From: Acinetobacter haemolyticus
GTDB taxonomy: Bacteria; Pseudomonadota; Gammaproteobacteria; Pseudomonadales; Moraxellaceae
Length of the DNA: 64,000 nucleotides
NCBI RefSeq assembly: GCF_900406815.1
Contig: NZ_OVCN01000002.1
Coordinates: 124,001-188,000 of the forward strand
Direction: 5' to 3'
Shown here: positions 44,007 to 53,897 of the stretch, in pieces
Position numbering within the stretch: the stretch's first letter is position 1
Layout: each line of letters opens with the position of its first letter
Translations under genes and position numbers: made by a program
Notes under the pieces: generated by a model
The model's database searches: none
What the model saw: only the letters and a program-made list of their open reading frames with translations
Told to the model about the DNA's origin: nothing

Positions 44007-44993
44007 ATGCCATTTATATCTAAAAAAATTCAAAAAGCCTTTCAAAATCAATTTATGCATAATCAGGTGACCTTAGAAAATATTGAGGCTATTCGCCACC
44101 TCCTTGAGGAACACCCTTCACCCGACACACTTATTAATCGCTTAAAACACTGGCAAGGCGAGCAAAACCTGTATATCAAGAATTACCTGTACTGGACAAT
44201 GTCCACGCTGAGTCTGATTTTTTTACTGGCAGGCCTTTTGTTCTCTGCCTACTATCTAATTGTTTGTGTTGTTCTGTTTAGTATTGGTGTGCGTTATCGT
44301 ATTCCGACAACTGAATTAGACAGCCTAAAAGAACAATTAAGAATCTATGTTCTAGAGCAGACCTATCAGGTTAAGTTTCATCCTGATAGCAAACCCTTAA
44401 ATTCTGCCTTACTAGATCATCCCTTATTTAAACTAGGTAATAAAGACAATACTGTTAAAATATTGCTAGATGGGAAATTAGTGATTAAACAAAAAACATA
44501 TGATTATTCTGTTTTTAACTATCACTACACCTATCAAACAAGAATAACCGATGATCAAGGCAAAGAATTCTATGAAACGACCCATTGTGATCTATGGGGC
44601 GTACTGATGGACAATTTCCCATTCAAAGGCATCAGCATCTCAGCTCACTATAAACATCAATGTCATCTAGGTATAGAGTGGAAATCTAGTGATATTCTCT
44701 TTAATAAGAAGTATCAGCAAACTGGCGTAAATAAATACGAGTTTGTTAAATTTTTAACTCCAGAAAGGCTATTGTCACTGGAAAAAATGATGCAAACTTT
44801 TCATGGGGATTTTTATGTACCTCCACAAACTAGTGTGATGTACTGGTTATTCAATGAATCCCCTTTAATCGAGAGTAATTATTTATTTCAGGCAATCACG
44901 GTAAATAAACTTGCTGAAAAGCTAGAACAACTTCAAATGCCAAAACTTCAACGTTTACAAGAAGCACTTACCAGTCTACTCAAGACTCTCTAA
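44007..44993 (+). CDS. Membrane protein of unknown function, LemA-associated paralog 1
   Basis: A 328-residue protein with two closely spaced TM helices (about residues 55-95: YWTMSTLSLIFLLAGLLF, AYYLIVCVVLFSIGV) and a large C-terminal soluble domain. No family was named with certainty. It shares aligned features with the next gene: HCDLWGVLMDNFPFKGISIS, HLGIEWKSSDILFNKKY, and MMQTFHGDFYVPP; these and the adjacent lemA gene recall DUF3137-type partners of LemA. Codon use is AT-rich. It begins 22 bases after the queA terminator T-run, so it needs its own promoter. Confidence 0.7.
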   Translation: MPFISKKIQKAFQNQFMHNQVTLENIEAIRHLLEEHPSPDTLINRLKHWQGEQNLYIKNYLYWTMSTLSLIFLLAGLLFSAYYLIVCVVLFSIGVRYRIPTTELDSLKEQLRIYVLEQTYQVKFHPDSKPLNSALLDHPLFKLGNKDNTVKILLDGKLVIKQKTYDYSVFNYHYTYQTRITDDQGKEFYETTHCDLWGVLMDNFPFKGISISAHYKHQCHLGIEWKSSDILFNKKYQQTGVNKYEFVKFLTPERLLSLEKMMQTFHGDFYVPPQTSVMYWLFNESPLIESNYLFQAITVNKLAEKLEQLQMPKLQRLQEALTSLLKTL

Positions 44994-45098
44994 TTCCATC
45001 TATAACGATTAAAATAGCCCACAAGGTACTTCTTAGTTTCTGAAATTTAAAGCATAATCCACTCATCATCGACCTATTATAATGAACTGATCCTTTCC

Positions 45099-46127
45099 AT
45101 GCCGATCGATACTGTACAACAAGCGCTTCATATAAGACGTAAAAAAAATGCTCAGGTTTTCCGTAATATCGCTCGGCTTTGGGATATTGGGAACAAATCA
45201 ACCAATGATCAAGAGTTACTCGACAAGCTACATCCGTGGGGTGAAGCACATGATCTACATTTTTTTAATGTACTCCCCTTGCTTCTCACCATCTTTAGTG
45301 TCTGTTGCTTAGTGTTTGGCTACTTTATTCATCCGCATATTCAGTTCATTTGGAGCTTTTTAGCTGCATTTTTGACAGGGTTTTTAGCCTATCTTCTCTA
45401 TGAGCCAAAACAACCTTTAATTCAGGTGACCGAGTTTCTTGAACAACGTATGATGACGCTACGTTATCAGTTAAATTTCCAGCAACTCCCAACCTATCTC
45501 CCAATCCAAGCACAACCCAGCTTGGTCATCAGTCGACTACGACAACTCTTTCCATTGTTTTATCGTGGTACTGAATCTAACCAAATTACCCAATATGCAT
45601 CTACGACGTGGCATGATGGAACAACTGAGCATCAAGTTCTCATCTTTCAATATCACTATGTCAGTGAAATGCCGATCCTCCAAGATAAAACGAGTGATAA
45701 AAAAATCGTCAAGGAAATTCACAAAGATTTGTGGGGGGCTTTTATTTTCCAAATGCCCAACTTAGGTATCGCTGTCAGCAATCAACGCTCTCGTTTTTTT
45801 GAACCTTACGGTAGTGTTTGGGAAAGTAGTGACATTTCGGTGAATCGCAATCTAAAAATTTTTGGCCGTAGTCAACATGAATTGGCTAAAAGCATTAGTC
45901 CAAGTATGACCCTAAAATTACATGATTTTTTTCAACACTTTAAAGGTGATTTAATTTATCATCATCAAGAGCAAATACTTTGCTATGTTGGGGAACAAAA
46001 CCTATTACAAACAACCAGTAAGCGCGATCAAATCAATGATATTCCTGCACTACGTGGACATCTACGCACCATGACCATGCCTCAATATCAAAGGTTTCAA
46101 GAATTGATGCTTAACTTAATTCGATAA
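45099..46127 (+). CDS. Membrane protein of unknown function, LemA-associated paralog 2
   Basis: A 342-residue paralog of the preceding gene: two TM helices near residues 60-105 (LPLLLTIFSVCCLVFGYFI, FLAAFLTGFLAYLLY) and a C-terminal soluble domain. Shared segments are HKDLWGAFIFQMPNLGIAVS, GSVWESSDISVNRNL and FFQHFKGDLIYHH, at corresponding positions. The order TM pair then soluble domain and location next to lemA support a DUF3137-like assignment. A 105-bp gap separates the paralogs. Function unknown; an envelope role is inferred. Confidence 0.7.
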   Translation: MPIDTVQQALHIRRKKNAQVFRNIARLWDIGNKSTNDQELLDKLHPWGEAHDLHFFNVLPLLLTIFSVCCLVFGYFIHPHIQFIWSFLAAFLTGFLAYLLYEPKQPLIQVTEFLEQRMMTLRYQLNFQQLPTYLPIQAQPSLVISRLRQLFPLFYRGTESNQITQYASTTWHDGTTEHQVLIFQYHYVSEMPILQDKTSDKKIVKEIHKDLWGAFIFQMPNLGIAVSNQRSRFFEPYGSVWESSDISVNRNLKIFGRSQHELAKSISPSMTLKLHDFFQHFKGDLIYHHQEQILCYVGEQNLLQTTSKRDQINDIPALRGHLRTMTMPQYQRFQELMLNLIR

Positions 46128-46189
46128 AATTTCCCTCAACGGCTCATACATAGCATAAGTCGAAAGGGACAAGATAAAGGGGTATGGCG

Positions 46190-46759
46190 ATGACAGGCTT
46201 AATTATTTTCTTAGGCATTTTCGTTGTCTTAATTGTTTGGGGGATTCATATCCGCAATACGATTGTGCGATATTTCAATGCCACCAAACGTGCGTGGGCA
46301 GAAGTTGCCAATTTCGAACGCCAGAAAGTCAAAACCTTAGAGGCTTTAGAAGATACACTCAGTAAATACACTGTGTTTGAAAAATCAACTCTAGAGCAAG
46401 TGACGGCTTTACGTCAGCAAATCATGAATTTGAATGTAAATGACACCGATATTGCTAAATTGCAGCAGATTGAAAAATTAAATACCGATTTGATGCGTAG
46501 TCTAAATGTCGTTGTAGAAAACTATCCAGAACTAAAAGCTGACACGCTGTACAGCAAAATGATGGATGATATTCAAGAACAAAATGAAAATGTCGGTGCA
46601 GCAATCACCATATTTAACCGTAATGTCGAGTTATTTAATAATCACATTCAGATTTTTCCAAACAACTTAGTCAATACCATGACCTTAGCAAAGAAAGCGA
46701 TTCGTCCTTTTCGAGATCAAGTAATTGACCGTAATTTTGACTACAAACCAAATTTTTAA
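46190..46759 (+). CDS. LemA family protein
   Basis: A single N-terminal TM (LIIFLGIFVVLIVWGIHI) followed by a long helical domain with NATKRAWAEVANFERQKVKTL, LNTDLMRSLNVVVENYPELKAD and QEQNENVGAAITIFNRNVELFN, the LemA family signature. About 189 residues is typical. LemA proteins are widespread and poorly understood, often next to DUF3137 or TPM-domain proteins. ATG 46190 is used because AGGGG is 7 bases upstream and too close to ATG 46184. The two preceding paralogs probably belong to the same unit. Confidence 0.88.
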   Translation: MTGLIIFLGIFVVLIVWGIHIRNTIVRYFNATKRAWAEVANFERQKVKTLEALEDTLSKYTVFEKSTLEQVTALRQQIMNLNVNDTDIAKLQQIEKLNTDLMRSLNVVVENYPELKADTLYSKMMDDIQEQNENVGAAITIFNRNVELFNNHIQIFPNNLVNTMTLAKKAIRPFRDQVIDRNFDYKPNF

Positions 46760-46819
46760 CGCTAGCTACATTTAGTAGTAGAACTACACGCCATAATCAA
46801 GGAAAATACCCGCTTTTGA

Positions 46820-47983
<1,164 letters not shown>

Positions 47984-48081
47984 TCTATCAAGATTTGCAC
48001 GTAACGCCAAGACAAGGTACATTGCAAAACGAATTGGAACTTAATGTCAATTTTTGACCTTTTAAACTTTAGGAAATTAAA

Positions 48082-48411
48082 ATGAGCTTTTTCATTTCTA
48101 CTGCCCATGCTGCTGATGCAGCAGCCCAAGGCCCAAGCTTGATGGCAAACTTATTGATGATCGCTGTATTTGTTGCGATCTTCTATTTCTTGATCTGGCG
48201 TCCACAAGCAAAACGTGCCAAAGAGCATCGTAGCTTGGTTGAAAGCTTAGGTGTTGGTAGTGAAATCGTATTTGCGGGTGGCTTAATGGGCAAAATTATT
48301 CGCTTAGATGGCGACTTTGCAACAGTTGAACTCAGCCGCGGTGTAGAAGTAAAAATCCAACGTGCAAGTGTTATTTCAGTCTTACCTGAAGGCACACTCA
48401 ATAACCTTTAA
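48082..48411 (+). CDS. yajC: Preprotein translocase subunit YajC
   Basis: Small inner-membrane protein of the SecDF-YajC complex that assists Sec translocation. One TM helix (LMANLLMIAVFVAIFYFLIW) is followed by RPQAKRAKEHRSLVESLGVGSEIVFAGGLMGKI, the family signature, and a short basic/beta C-terminus. 109 residues is normal. The hydrophobic N-terminal segment before the TM (FFISTAHAADAAAQGP) resembles a short leader. A terminator-like stem separates it from secD. Confidence 0.95.
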   Translation: MSFFISTAHAADAAAQGPSLMANLLMIAVFVAIFYFLIWRPQAKRAKEHRSLVESLGVGSEIVFAGGLMGKIIRLDGDFATVELSRGVEVKIQRASVISVLPEGTLNNL

Positions 48412-48421
48412 TCATTAAGAT

Positions 48422-48445
48422 AGTCGTGCCTAAGCACGACTTTTT
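48422..48445 (+). terminator. Terminator/attenuator between yajC and secD
   Basis: AGTCGTGC (48422-48429) and GCACGACT (48434-48441) form a perfect 8-bp stem with a 4-base loop, followed by TTTTT (48441-48445). It lies 18 bases before the secD start, so complete termination is unlikely; partial attenuation would set the YajC:SecD ratio. Confidence 0.7.
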
Positions 48446-48463
48446 CATTTAAGAAGAAAGCGA

Positions 48464-50365
48464 ATGCGTTACCCTGCATGGAAATATTTACTGATCCTCG
48501 TTGTCTTTGTGATCAGTACGTTATATGCACTTCCAAGCCTGTATCCTGATGAACCTGCTGTCCAGATTTCGGGCGCCAAAGCAGGTACTCAAATTGATCA
48601 GAGCGTAGTGCAAAGAGCTGAGCAGATTTTAAAAACGGCCAATATTAGCAGTCATGATGGTAGTTTCTCCAATAATGCAGCTTTACTCCGTTTAAGCTCA
48701 TCTGAAGAACAGCTCAAAGCAAAAGCCATCCTCAGTCGTGATCTAGGCGATGACTATGTGATTGCACTCAACCTTGCACCAACCACTCCTATTTGGTTGC
48801 AAAAGATTGGGGCGAAACCGATGAAACTCGGTTTGGACTTACGTGGCGGTGTACACTTCTTGCTCGAAGTTGATATGGATAAGGCAATTAGTCAGCGCAT
48901 GGAAACATCCGCAACTGATTTACGCCGTCAGTTCCGTGACAACAAAATTAAGTTCAATAACCTCGCTTTAAACAATAATACAATTACCATCCAATTTGCC
49001 AGCAATGCAGATCGTGATGCAGCGGCTGATTTCTTACGTCGTAATGGTAATGAGTTTAATCAGCAATCCATTGCGACAGCGACTGGTGCAACATTAAGAT
49101 TGAATTATACTGATGCTCGTCGTCAGGAAATCCAATCCTACGCTGTCAACCAAAACTTAACGACTCTTCGCAACCGTATCAATGAATTAGGGGTGGCTGA
49201 AGCCTTGGTTCAAACTCAAGGTAGCAACCGTATTGTGGTTGAGTTACCGGGTATCCAAGATACAGCTGAAGCAAAACGTGTCCTCGGTCGTACAGCCAAC
49301 CTAGAGTTCCGTTTGGTTGCAGATAGTAACGATCAATATATCGATCCTTATACACGTAAATACAATGGACAACCTGTGCCACCAGGAACAGAAGTTTTTG
49401 CTTTTGAATCTCTAGACAGTGGCCGTGACTTATTGCTTAACCGCAATCGTATTTTAACGGGTGAACGTGTACAAAATGCGAGCTCTGGTTTTAGCCAAGA
49501 TACAGGTGGTGCTGAGGTAAATATTACCTTGGACAGTGCGGGTGGCAAGCTCATGGCAGATGGCACACGTAACGCAGTTGGAAAACGTATGGCGGTCTTG
49601 TTTATTGAAAATAAACAACGCATTAGCTACGTCACTGATCCTGAAACAGGGGCACAAACCGAAGTTCGTACACCTTACACTGAATCAGTTGTTATCAATG
49701 CAGCAACGATTCAAGCGGTGTTGGGTTCACAGTTCCGTATTACAGGTCTAGATTCACCTCAAGAAGCTGCTGAACTTGCACTGATGTTGCGTGCGGGAGC
49801 GCTTGCTGCGCCAATGTATTTCGTTGAAGAACGTGTGGTTGGTCCTAGCTTAGGTAAAGAAAATATCGAAAAAGGGGTTCAGTCAACCATTATTGGCTTT
49901 ATCTTAGTTGCAATTTGGATGGTGGTGTTCTTCCGTCTATTTGGTTTGATTGCAAACTTTGCCCTGATTTTCAACCTTGCGATGATTTTAACGGTCATGT
50001 CATGGTTAGGTGCTTCCCTCACCTTGCCGGGTATTGCGGGTATTGTCATTACCATTGGTATGGCAGTCGATGCGAACGTATTGATCTGCGAACGTATTCG
50101 AGAGGAAATGCGATGGGGTGCATCACCGAAACAAGCCATTGTTGCAGGTTATGATCGCGCTTATAACACCATCGTTGATTCCAACTTAACCACATTCCTT
50201 GTTGCATTTATTTTATTTGCAATAGGTACAGGTCCGATCAAAGGCTTTGCTGTCACGTTGATGATCGGTATTGTTTGTTCGATGTTTACTGCAATTACAG
50301 TGACGCGTGCAATCGTACAACTCATTTATGGCAAACGCCGTAATTTGACCAAGTTGAGTATTTAA
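48464..50365 (+). CDS. secD: Protein translocase subunit SecD
   Basis: Inner-membrane proton-driven partner of SecYEG that completes protein export. N-terminal TM (KYLLILVVFVISTLYALPSL), a large periplasmic region with LGLDLRGGVHFLLEV and VVELPGIQD, and the C-terminal six-TM RND-type bundle with GIAGIVITIGMAVDANVLI, the conserved acidic site, and SNLTTFLVAFILFAIGTG. 633 residues is normal for the family. SecF follows 10 bases after the stop, with a ribosome-binding site AAGGAG. Confidence 0.97.
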   Translation: MRYPAWKYLLILVVFVISTLYALPSLYPDEPAVQISGAKAGTQIDQSVVQRAEQILKTANISSHDGSFSNNAALLRLSSSEEQLKAKAILSRDLGDDYVIALNLAPTTPIWLQKIGAKPMKLGLDLRGGVHFLLEVDMDKAISQRMETSATDLRRQFRDNKIKFNNLALNNNTITIQFASNADRDAAADFLRRNGNEFNQQSIATATGATLRLNYTDARRQEIQSYAVNQNLTTLRNRINELGVAEALVQTQGSNRIVVELPGIQDTAEAKRVLGRTANLEFRLVADSNDQYIDPYTRKYNGQPVPPGTEVFAFESLDSGRDLLLNRNRILTGERVQNASSGFSQDTGGAEVNITLDSAGGKLMADGTRNAVGKRMAVLFIENKQRISYVTDPETGAQTEVRTPYTESVVINAATIQAVLGSQFRITGLDSPQEAAELALMLRAGALAAPMYFVEERVVGPSLGKENIEKGVQSTIIGFILVAIWMVVFFRLFGLIANFALIFNLAMILTVMSWLGASLTLPGIAGIVITIGMAVDANVLICERIREEMRWGASPKQAIVAGYDRAYNTIVDSNLTTFLVAFILFAIGTGPIKGFAVTLMIGIVCSMFTAITVTRAIVQLIYGKRRNLTKLSI

Positions 50366-50375
50366 GGAGATTGAT

Positions 50376-51344
50376 ATGTCAGATCTGACTCAACGTGACT
50401 CAAAACAATACGGTCGTCCAGATGATTTAAAAATCATCCCATTTATGAAGATCGCTAAACCTGCTGCGATTATTTCGATCTTACTGACCATTGCGAGTAT
50501 TTTCTTTATTGCAACCAAAGGACTGAATCTTGGCTTAGATTTTACCGGCGGTGTTTCTGCTGAATTGAACTATCAAAATCCAGTTCAACCTTCACAGGTG
50601 ACACAAGCGCTCAATCAAGCTGGTTTTAAAGATGCTGTAGTTCAGACCTTAGGAAGTAATACTGATCTGATTGTACGTATGCCTGTACAGGATGATCTCG
50701 TGGTCGATGATCTCAGCCAAAGCATCACTCAAGCAGTGCAGTTACCGAATAATACGGTGAATGTACATAAAGTAGATGCAGTAGGTGGTGCGGTTGGAAA
50801 TGAACTTTATGTCCGTTCAGCTGGTGCGGTTGCTCTTGCACTCATTTTAATGCTGATTTATGTCACCATTCGTTTCGAGTTTAAACTTGCAATGGGTGCA
50901 GTAATGTCACTGTTCCATGACATTGTCATCATTATCGGTGCGTTTGCTTTATTCCAATGGCCATTTGATCTAACCGTTTTAGCAGCCCTGCTTGCGATTA
51001 TCGGTTTCTCGTTAAACGATAACATCGTCGTTTCAGACCGTATTCGTGAGAACTTCCGTAAGATCCGTGATACGAGCTCTCGAGAAATTATTGATATTGC
51101 CTTGACTGAAACGCTACGTCGCACCATTCATACTTCTGCAACCTTATTACTGGTTGTAGTGGCGATGTTTATCTTGGGTGGTGATGGCTTACATTGGTTC
51201 TCAGCAGCAATGATTGTTGGGGTCTTCGTCGGTACTTACTCATCGATTTACATTGGTACAGCCTATGCCTTATGGCGTGGTCTTAGCCGTCAAGACTTTA
51301 TCGTGCAAGTCAAACCTGAATTTGAAGATGATCAGATTCCTTAA
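50376..51344 (+). CDS. secF: Protein translocase subunit SecF
   Basis: Second RND-type subunit of SecDF. An N-terminal TM (IISILLTIASIFFIATKG) is followed by LDFTGGVSAEL, and a six-TM bundle with LALILMLIYVTIRFEFKLAM, FSLNDNIVVSDRIREN (the conserved Asn/Asp site) and HTSATLLLVVVAMFILGG. 322 residues is full length. It is the last gene of the unit and ends before a strong terminator. Confidence 0.97.
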   Translation: MSDLTQRDSKQYGRPDDLKIIPFMKIAKPAAIISILLTIASIFFIATKGLNLGLDFTGGVSAELNYQNPVQPSQVTQALNQAGFKDAVVQTLGSNTDLIVRMPVQDDLVVDDLSQSITQAVQLPNNTVNVHKVDAVGGAVGNELYVRSAGAVALALILMLIYVTIRFEFKLAMGAVMSLFHDIVIIIGAFALFQWPFDLTVLAALLAIIGFSLNDNIVVSDRIRENFRKIRDTSSREIIDIALTETLRRTIHTSATLLLVVVAMFILGGDGLHWFSAAMIVGVFVGTYSSIYIGTAYALWRGLSRQDFIVQVKPEFEDDQIP

Positions 51345-51370
51345 ATCTCGGCTTCTCTAGATTTAAACCA

Positions 51371-51399
51371 AATGCCAGTGTAATCACTGGCATTTTTTT
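51371..51399. terminator. Terminator after secF
   Basis: ATGCCAGTG (51372-51380) and CACTGGCAT (51385-51393) form a perfect 9-bp stem with a TAAT loop and a T-run on the plus side. It sits just before the convergent phosphopantetheinyl transferase gene ends at 51407. Confidence 0.9.
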
Positions 51400-51406
51400 A
51401 TTCACA

Positions 51407-52054
51407 TCAGTGTTGAATGATTTGAAGCTGTGGAAACTGGAACCCACGGCATGACTGCTCACTTCGCCATGCCACAGTTATCACAATACGATTTAAGATA
51501 AAATTTTGATAGGCAAATGTTCCAATCAAAGGGTGGGTACACACTCCCCCAGTCTGTTCAGGATGAACCTGTGTATTTAAACTATTTAAATCTAAACGAA
51601 TCCCCAAGCCCGAAGCTTTTAATATTGCTTCCTTCGTCGTCCACACCTTAAACCAATATTCTTTGTTCTGCTCTTGTTGCCAGATTTGATATTCTTGTGG
51701 GTGAAAAGCATGTTGTGCGAAAGCATCAAATCGAACTTTTCGATCTAACTCCTCTACATCAACACCAACATCTCGGACACATTCACTCACTGCCAAAGCA
51801 TAATAATGTCGACTATGTGAGTGGTTGAAATGTAAAGCGTGAGAGCTTAAAAAAGGCTTACCATGTTCATGTTTAGCAAAGCTGAGCGCTTCAATACCAC
51901 TCTGCAAGTGCTCAGCCAAAAGCTGGTCACGGTAAGCTCTTATTTGCTGTTGTTTATATAAATTAAAGCTGCTTAAATCAGCAAAATCTGTTTTATTTTT
52001 TTTCAGCAGTTGCGCCAATGCCTGTAGATGTATTTCGATTTTACGTATGGTCAT
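51407..52054 (-). CDS. 4'-phosphopantetheinyl transferase (Sfp type)
   Basis: Transfers phosphopantetheine from CoA to a carrier-protein Ser. The family core is visible: a basic-residue patch with KPFLSSHALHFNHSHS (substrate/CoA region), DVGVDVEELDR (metal-binding Asp/Glu) and WFKVWTTKEAILKASGLG (W.KEA helix). At 215 residues it is a compact Sfp-like enzyme. In Acinetobacter one such enzyme serves siderophore NRPS and other carrier proteins; no carrier-protein gene lies in this window, so the client cannot be named. It starts 59 bp downstream of the der stop on the same strand, past the der terminator. Confidence 0.88.
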   Translation of the reverse strand: MTIRKIEIHLQALAQLLKKNKTDFADLSSFNLYKQQQIRAYRDQLLAEHLQSGIEALSFAKHEHGKPFLSSHALHFNHSHSRHYYALAVSECVRDVGVDVEELDRKVRFDAFAQHAFHPQEYQIWQQEQNKEYWFKVWTTKEAILKASGLGIRLDLNSLNTQVHPEQTGGVCTHPLIGTFAYQNFILNRIVITVAWRSEQSCRGFQFPQLQIIQH

Positions 52055-52067
52055 TGGTCCCTCCTTA

Positions 52068-52095
52068 TAAAAAAGCCCAAAGCGAACTTTGGGCT
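52068..52095 (-). terminator. Terminator after der
   Basis: AGCCCAAAG (minus) and CTTTGGGCT flank a TTCG tetraloop; a T-run follows on the minus strand. It separates der from the phosphopantetheinyl transferase gene. Confidence 0.9.
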
Positions 52096-52113
52096 AATCT
52101 AGATCTATTTATA

Positions 52114-53523
52114 TTAACGCTTAAATTTCTTTTCAGCCTTTTTGAATTTCTGAACATAACGGCGTTTACGTGCTGCAACGCGCTCATCCACCTGAGATTT
52201 ACGACCTTCAAATGGATTTTCAGACGTTTTAAAATCAATCTTAACGGGTGTTCCTTCAAGCTTATAGACTTTACGGAATACATTTTCGAGATAACGGCGA
52301 TAGTCTGCTGGTGTCTTATCGACCTTATTACCATGAATAACGATCGTCGGTGGGTTTTGACCACCCATATGCGCATAACGCATTTTAATACGTCGACCAC
52401 TAATCATTGGCGGCTGATGCGCTTCTGTTGCATCATTTAGAATTTGAGTGAGTTTTGCTGGTGAAACTTTCAAATTCGATGATTCATAAGCGCGGTGGAT
52501 GGATGGATATAACTCACCCACCCCAGTGCCATGTAATGCCGAAATTAAATGAATTTTCGCCCATGGAATAAAATCAAAGCGACGCTCAACATCTAGTTTA
52601 CATTGCTTACGATCATACTCGGTCATGTTATCCCACTTGTTGATCGCAATCACCATCGCACGACCTGCTTCAAGTGCATAACCGATCAAATGTAGATCTT
52701 GCTCAACAATACCTTCACGAGCATCTACAACGATTACGACCACATTGGCATCTTTCATCGCTTGTAGTGTTTTAACAATTGAGAATTTCTCAATCATTTC
52801 ATCCACTTTACCTTTACGACGTACGCCTGCCGTATCAATCAAAGTATATTGGCGGCCATCACGTTCAAATGGGATATAAATCGAGTCTCGGGTTGTCCCT
52901 GGTTGGTCGAAAGCCACCACACGTTCTTCACCCAATAAACGGTTAACGAGTGTTGACTTACCCACATTTGGACGACCAATAATCGCTAAACGCAAACCCG
53001 TATTTTTATTATGCTCTTCAGGATTTTCATCTTCAGGTACTTCTGCAAGTACATCCTCTAACATTTGCTGTACGCCACGACCATGACTTGCAGCTACTTG
53101 CAATGGCTCACCCATACCGAGCTTATAAAACTCGACTAAAGCAGCTTCAGCATGGACGCCATCCACTTTGTTAGCAACTAAATAAACTTTCTTACCTAAG
53201 GTGCGTAGTTCTCGTGCAATTTGTTCATCTGATGCCAATAGACCAGCACGCGCATCTACCACGAAAACGATGATATCCGCTTCATGTATCGCGGTTTTTG
53301 ACTGCTCCGCCATGTAAGAGTCAATACCACCTTCATTTTCACCGATACCACCGGTATCGACGACGATAAATGATTTATTTTGATATACCGCATCTCCGTA
53401 TTTGCGGTCACGAGTTAAACCAGCGAAGTCAGCAACCAAAGCATCACGACTTTTAGTGATTTGGTTAAATAGCGTTGATTTTCCGACGTTTGGACGACCA
53501 ATGAGCGCAATAACGGGTTTCAT
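52114..53523 (-). CDS. der: Ribosome-associated GTPase Der (EngA)
   Basis: Tandem GTPase needed for 50S subunit assembly. Two G domains each have a P-loop ([11 protein letters not shown] near residue 8 and [11 protein letters not shown] near 185), DxxG switch motifs (DTGG, DTAG) and NKxD motifs (NKVD, NKWD); a C-terminal KH-like domain follows, ending in a basic tail ([18 protein letters not shown]). 469 residues is full length. It closes the ndk-to-der operon; a 374-bp gap separates it from bamB. Confidence 0.97.
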   Translation of the reverse strand: MKPVIALIGRPNVGKSTLFNQITKSRDALVADFAGLTRDRKYGDAVYQNKSFIVVDTGGIGENEGGIDSYMAEQSKTAIHEADIIVFVVDARAGLLASDEQIARELRTLGKKVYLVANKVDGVHAEAALVEFYKLGMGEPLQVAASHGRGVQQMLEDVLAEVPEDENPEEHNKNTGLRLAIIGRPNVGKSTLVNRLLGEERVVAFDQPGTTRDSIYIPFERDGRQYTLIDTAGVRRKGKVDEMIEKFSIVKTLQAMKDANVVVIVVDAREGIVEQDLHLIGYALEAGRAMVIAINKWDNMTEYDRKQCKLDVERRFDFIPWAKIHLISALHGTGVGELYPSIHRAYESSNLKVSPAKLTQILNDATEAHQPPMISGRRIKMRYAHMGGQNPPTIVIHGNKVDKTPADYRRYLENVFRKVYKLEGTPVKIDFKTSENPFEGRKSQVDERVAARKRRYVQKFKKAEKKFKR

Positions 53524-53897
53524 AAATTACCTTAATCTGAGTTAGATTTTTAAAATCATCATAATGGTGTCTTGCTGATTTATCACCCAATACTTGGATA
53601 AGCTTTCAGTTAGACTGACTTTCTTTTTACCCAAACAAGCACTTGAAGCTTCGTAAAGGCAAAGACAGTTATCCATACTACAAGACTCAATTCGCATACA
53701 ATATTCGCAGCAGAGCTACTCGTCTTACACCCAGACAAAGCAGTGCTTTGTGTATCTTCGCTCAGGTTGCGGATGCCCCTAACGAGTATCATATTCGGAT
53801 TGAAAAATTTATGTTGAAATTTAAATTCTATAAAAAATGCAGGGCATGGTATTTTGCCATGCCCTATTTTCTAATTTTACCACAAGCTTGGATAAAA
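53524..53897. other. 374-bp intergenic region between bamB and der
   Basis: Holds the bamB terminator (53833-53865) and, at about 53643-53817, a more GC-balanced block that stays open in several frames (plus frame from TTG 53643 for 93 codons; a second plus frame from 53647 to the TGA at 53815; and a minus frame 53610-53792). None has a convincing ribosome-binding site or domain. It may be a short dispersed repeat or gene remnant. Confidence 0.4.
53833..53865 (-). terminator. Terminator after bamB
   Basis: AGGGCATGG (53841-53849) pairs with CCATGCCCT (53857-53865); on the minus strand it is followed by GCATTTTTTA. It lies beyond the bamB stop at 53898, and suggests der has its own promoter within the gap. 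Confidence 0.75.
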
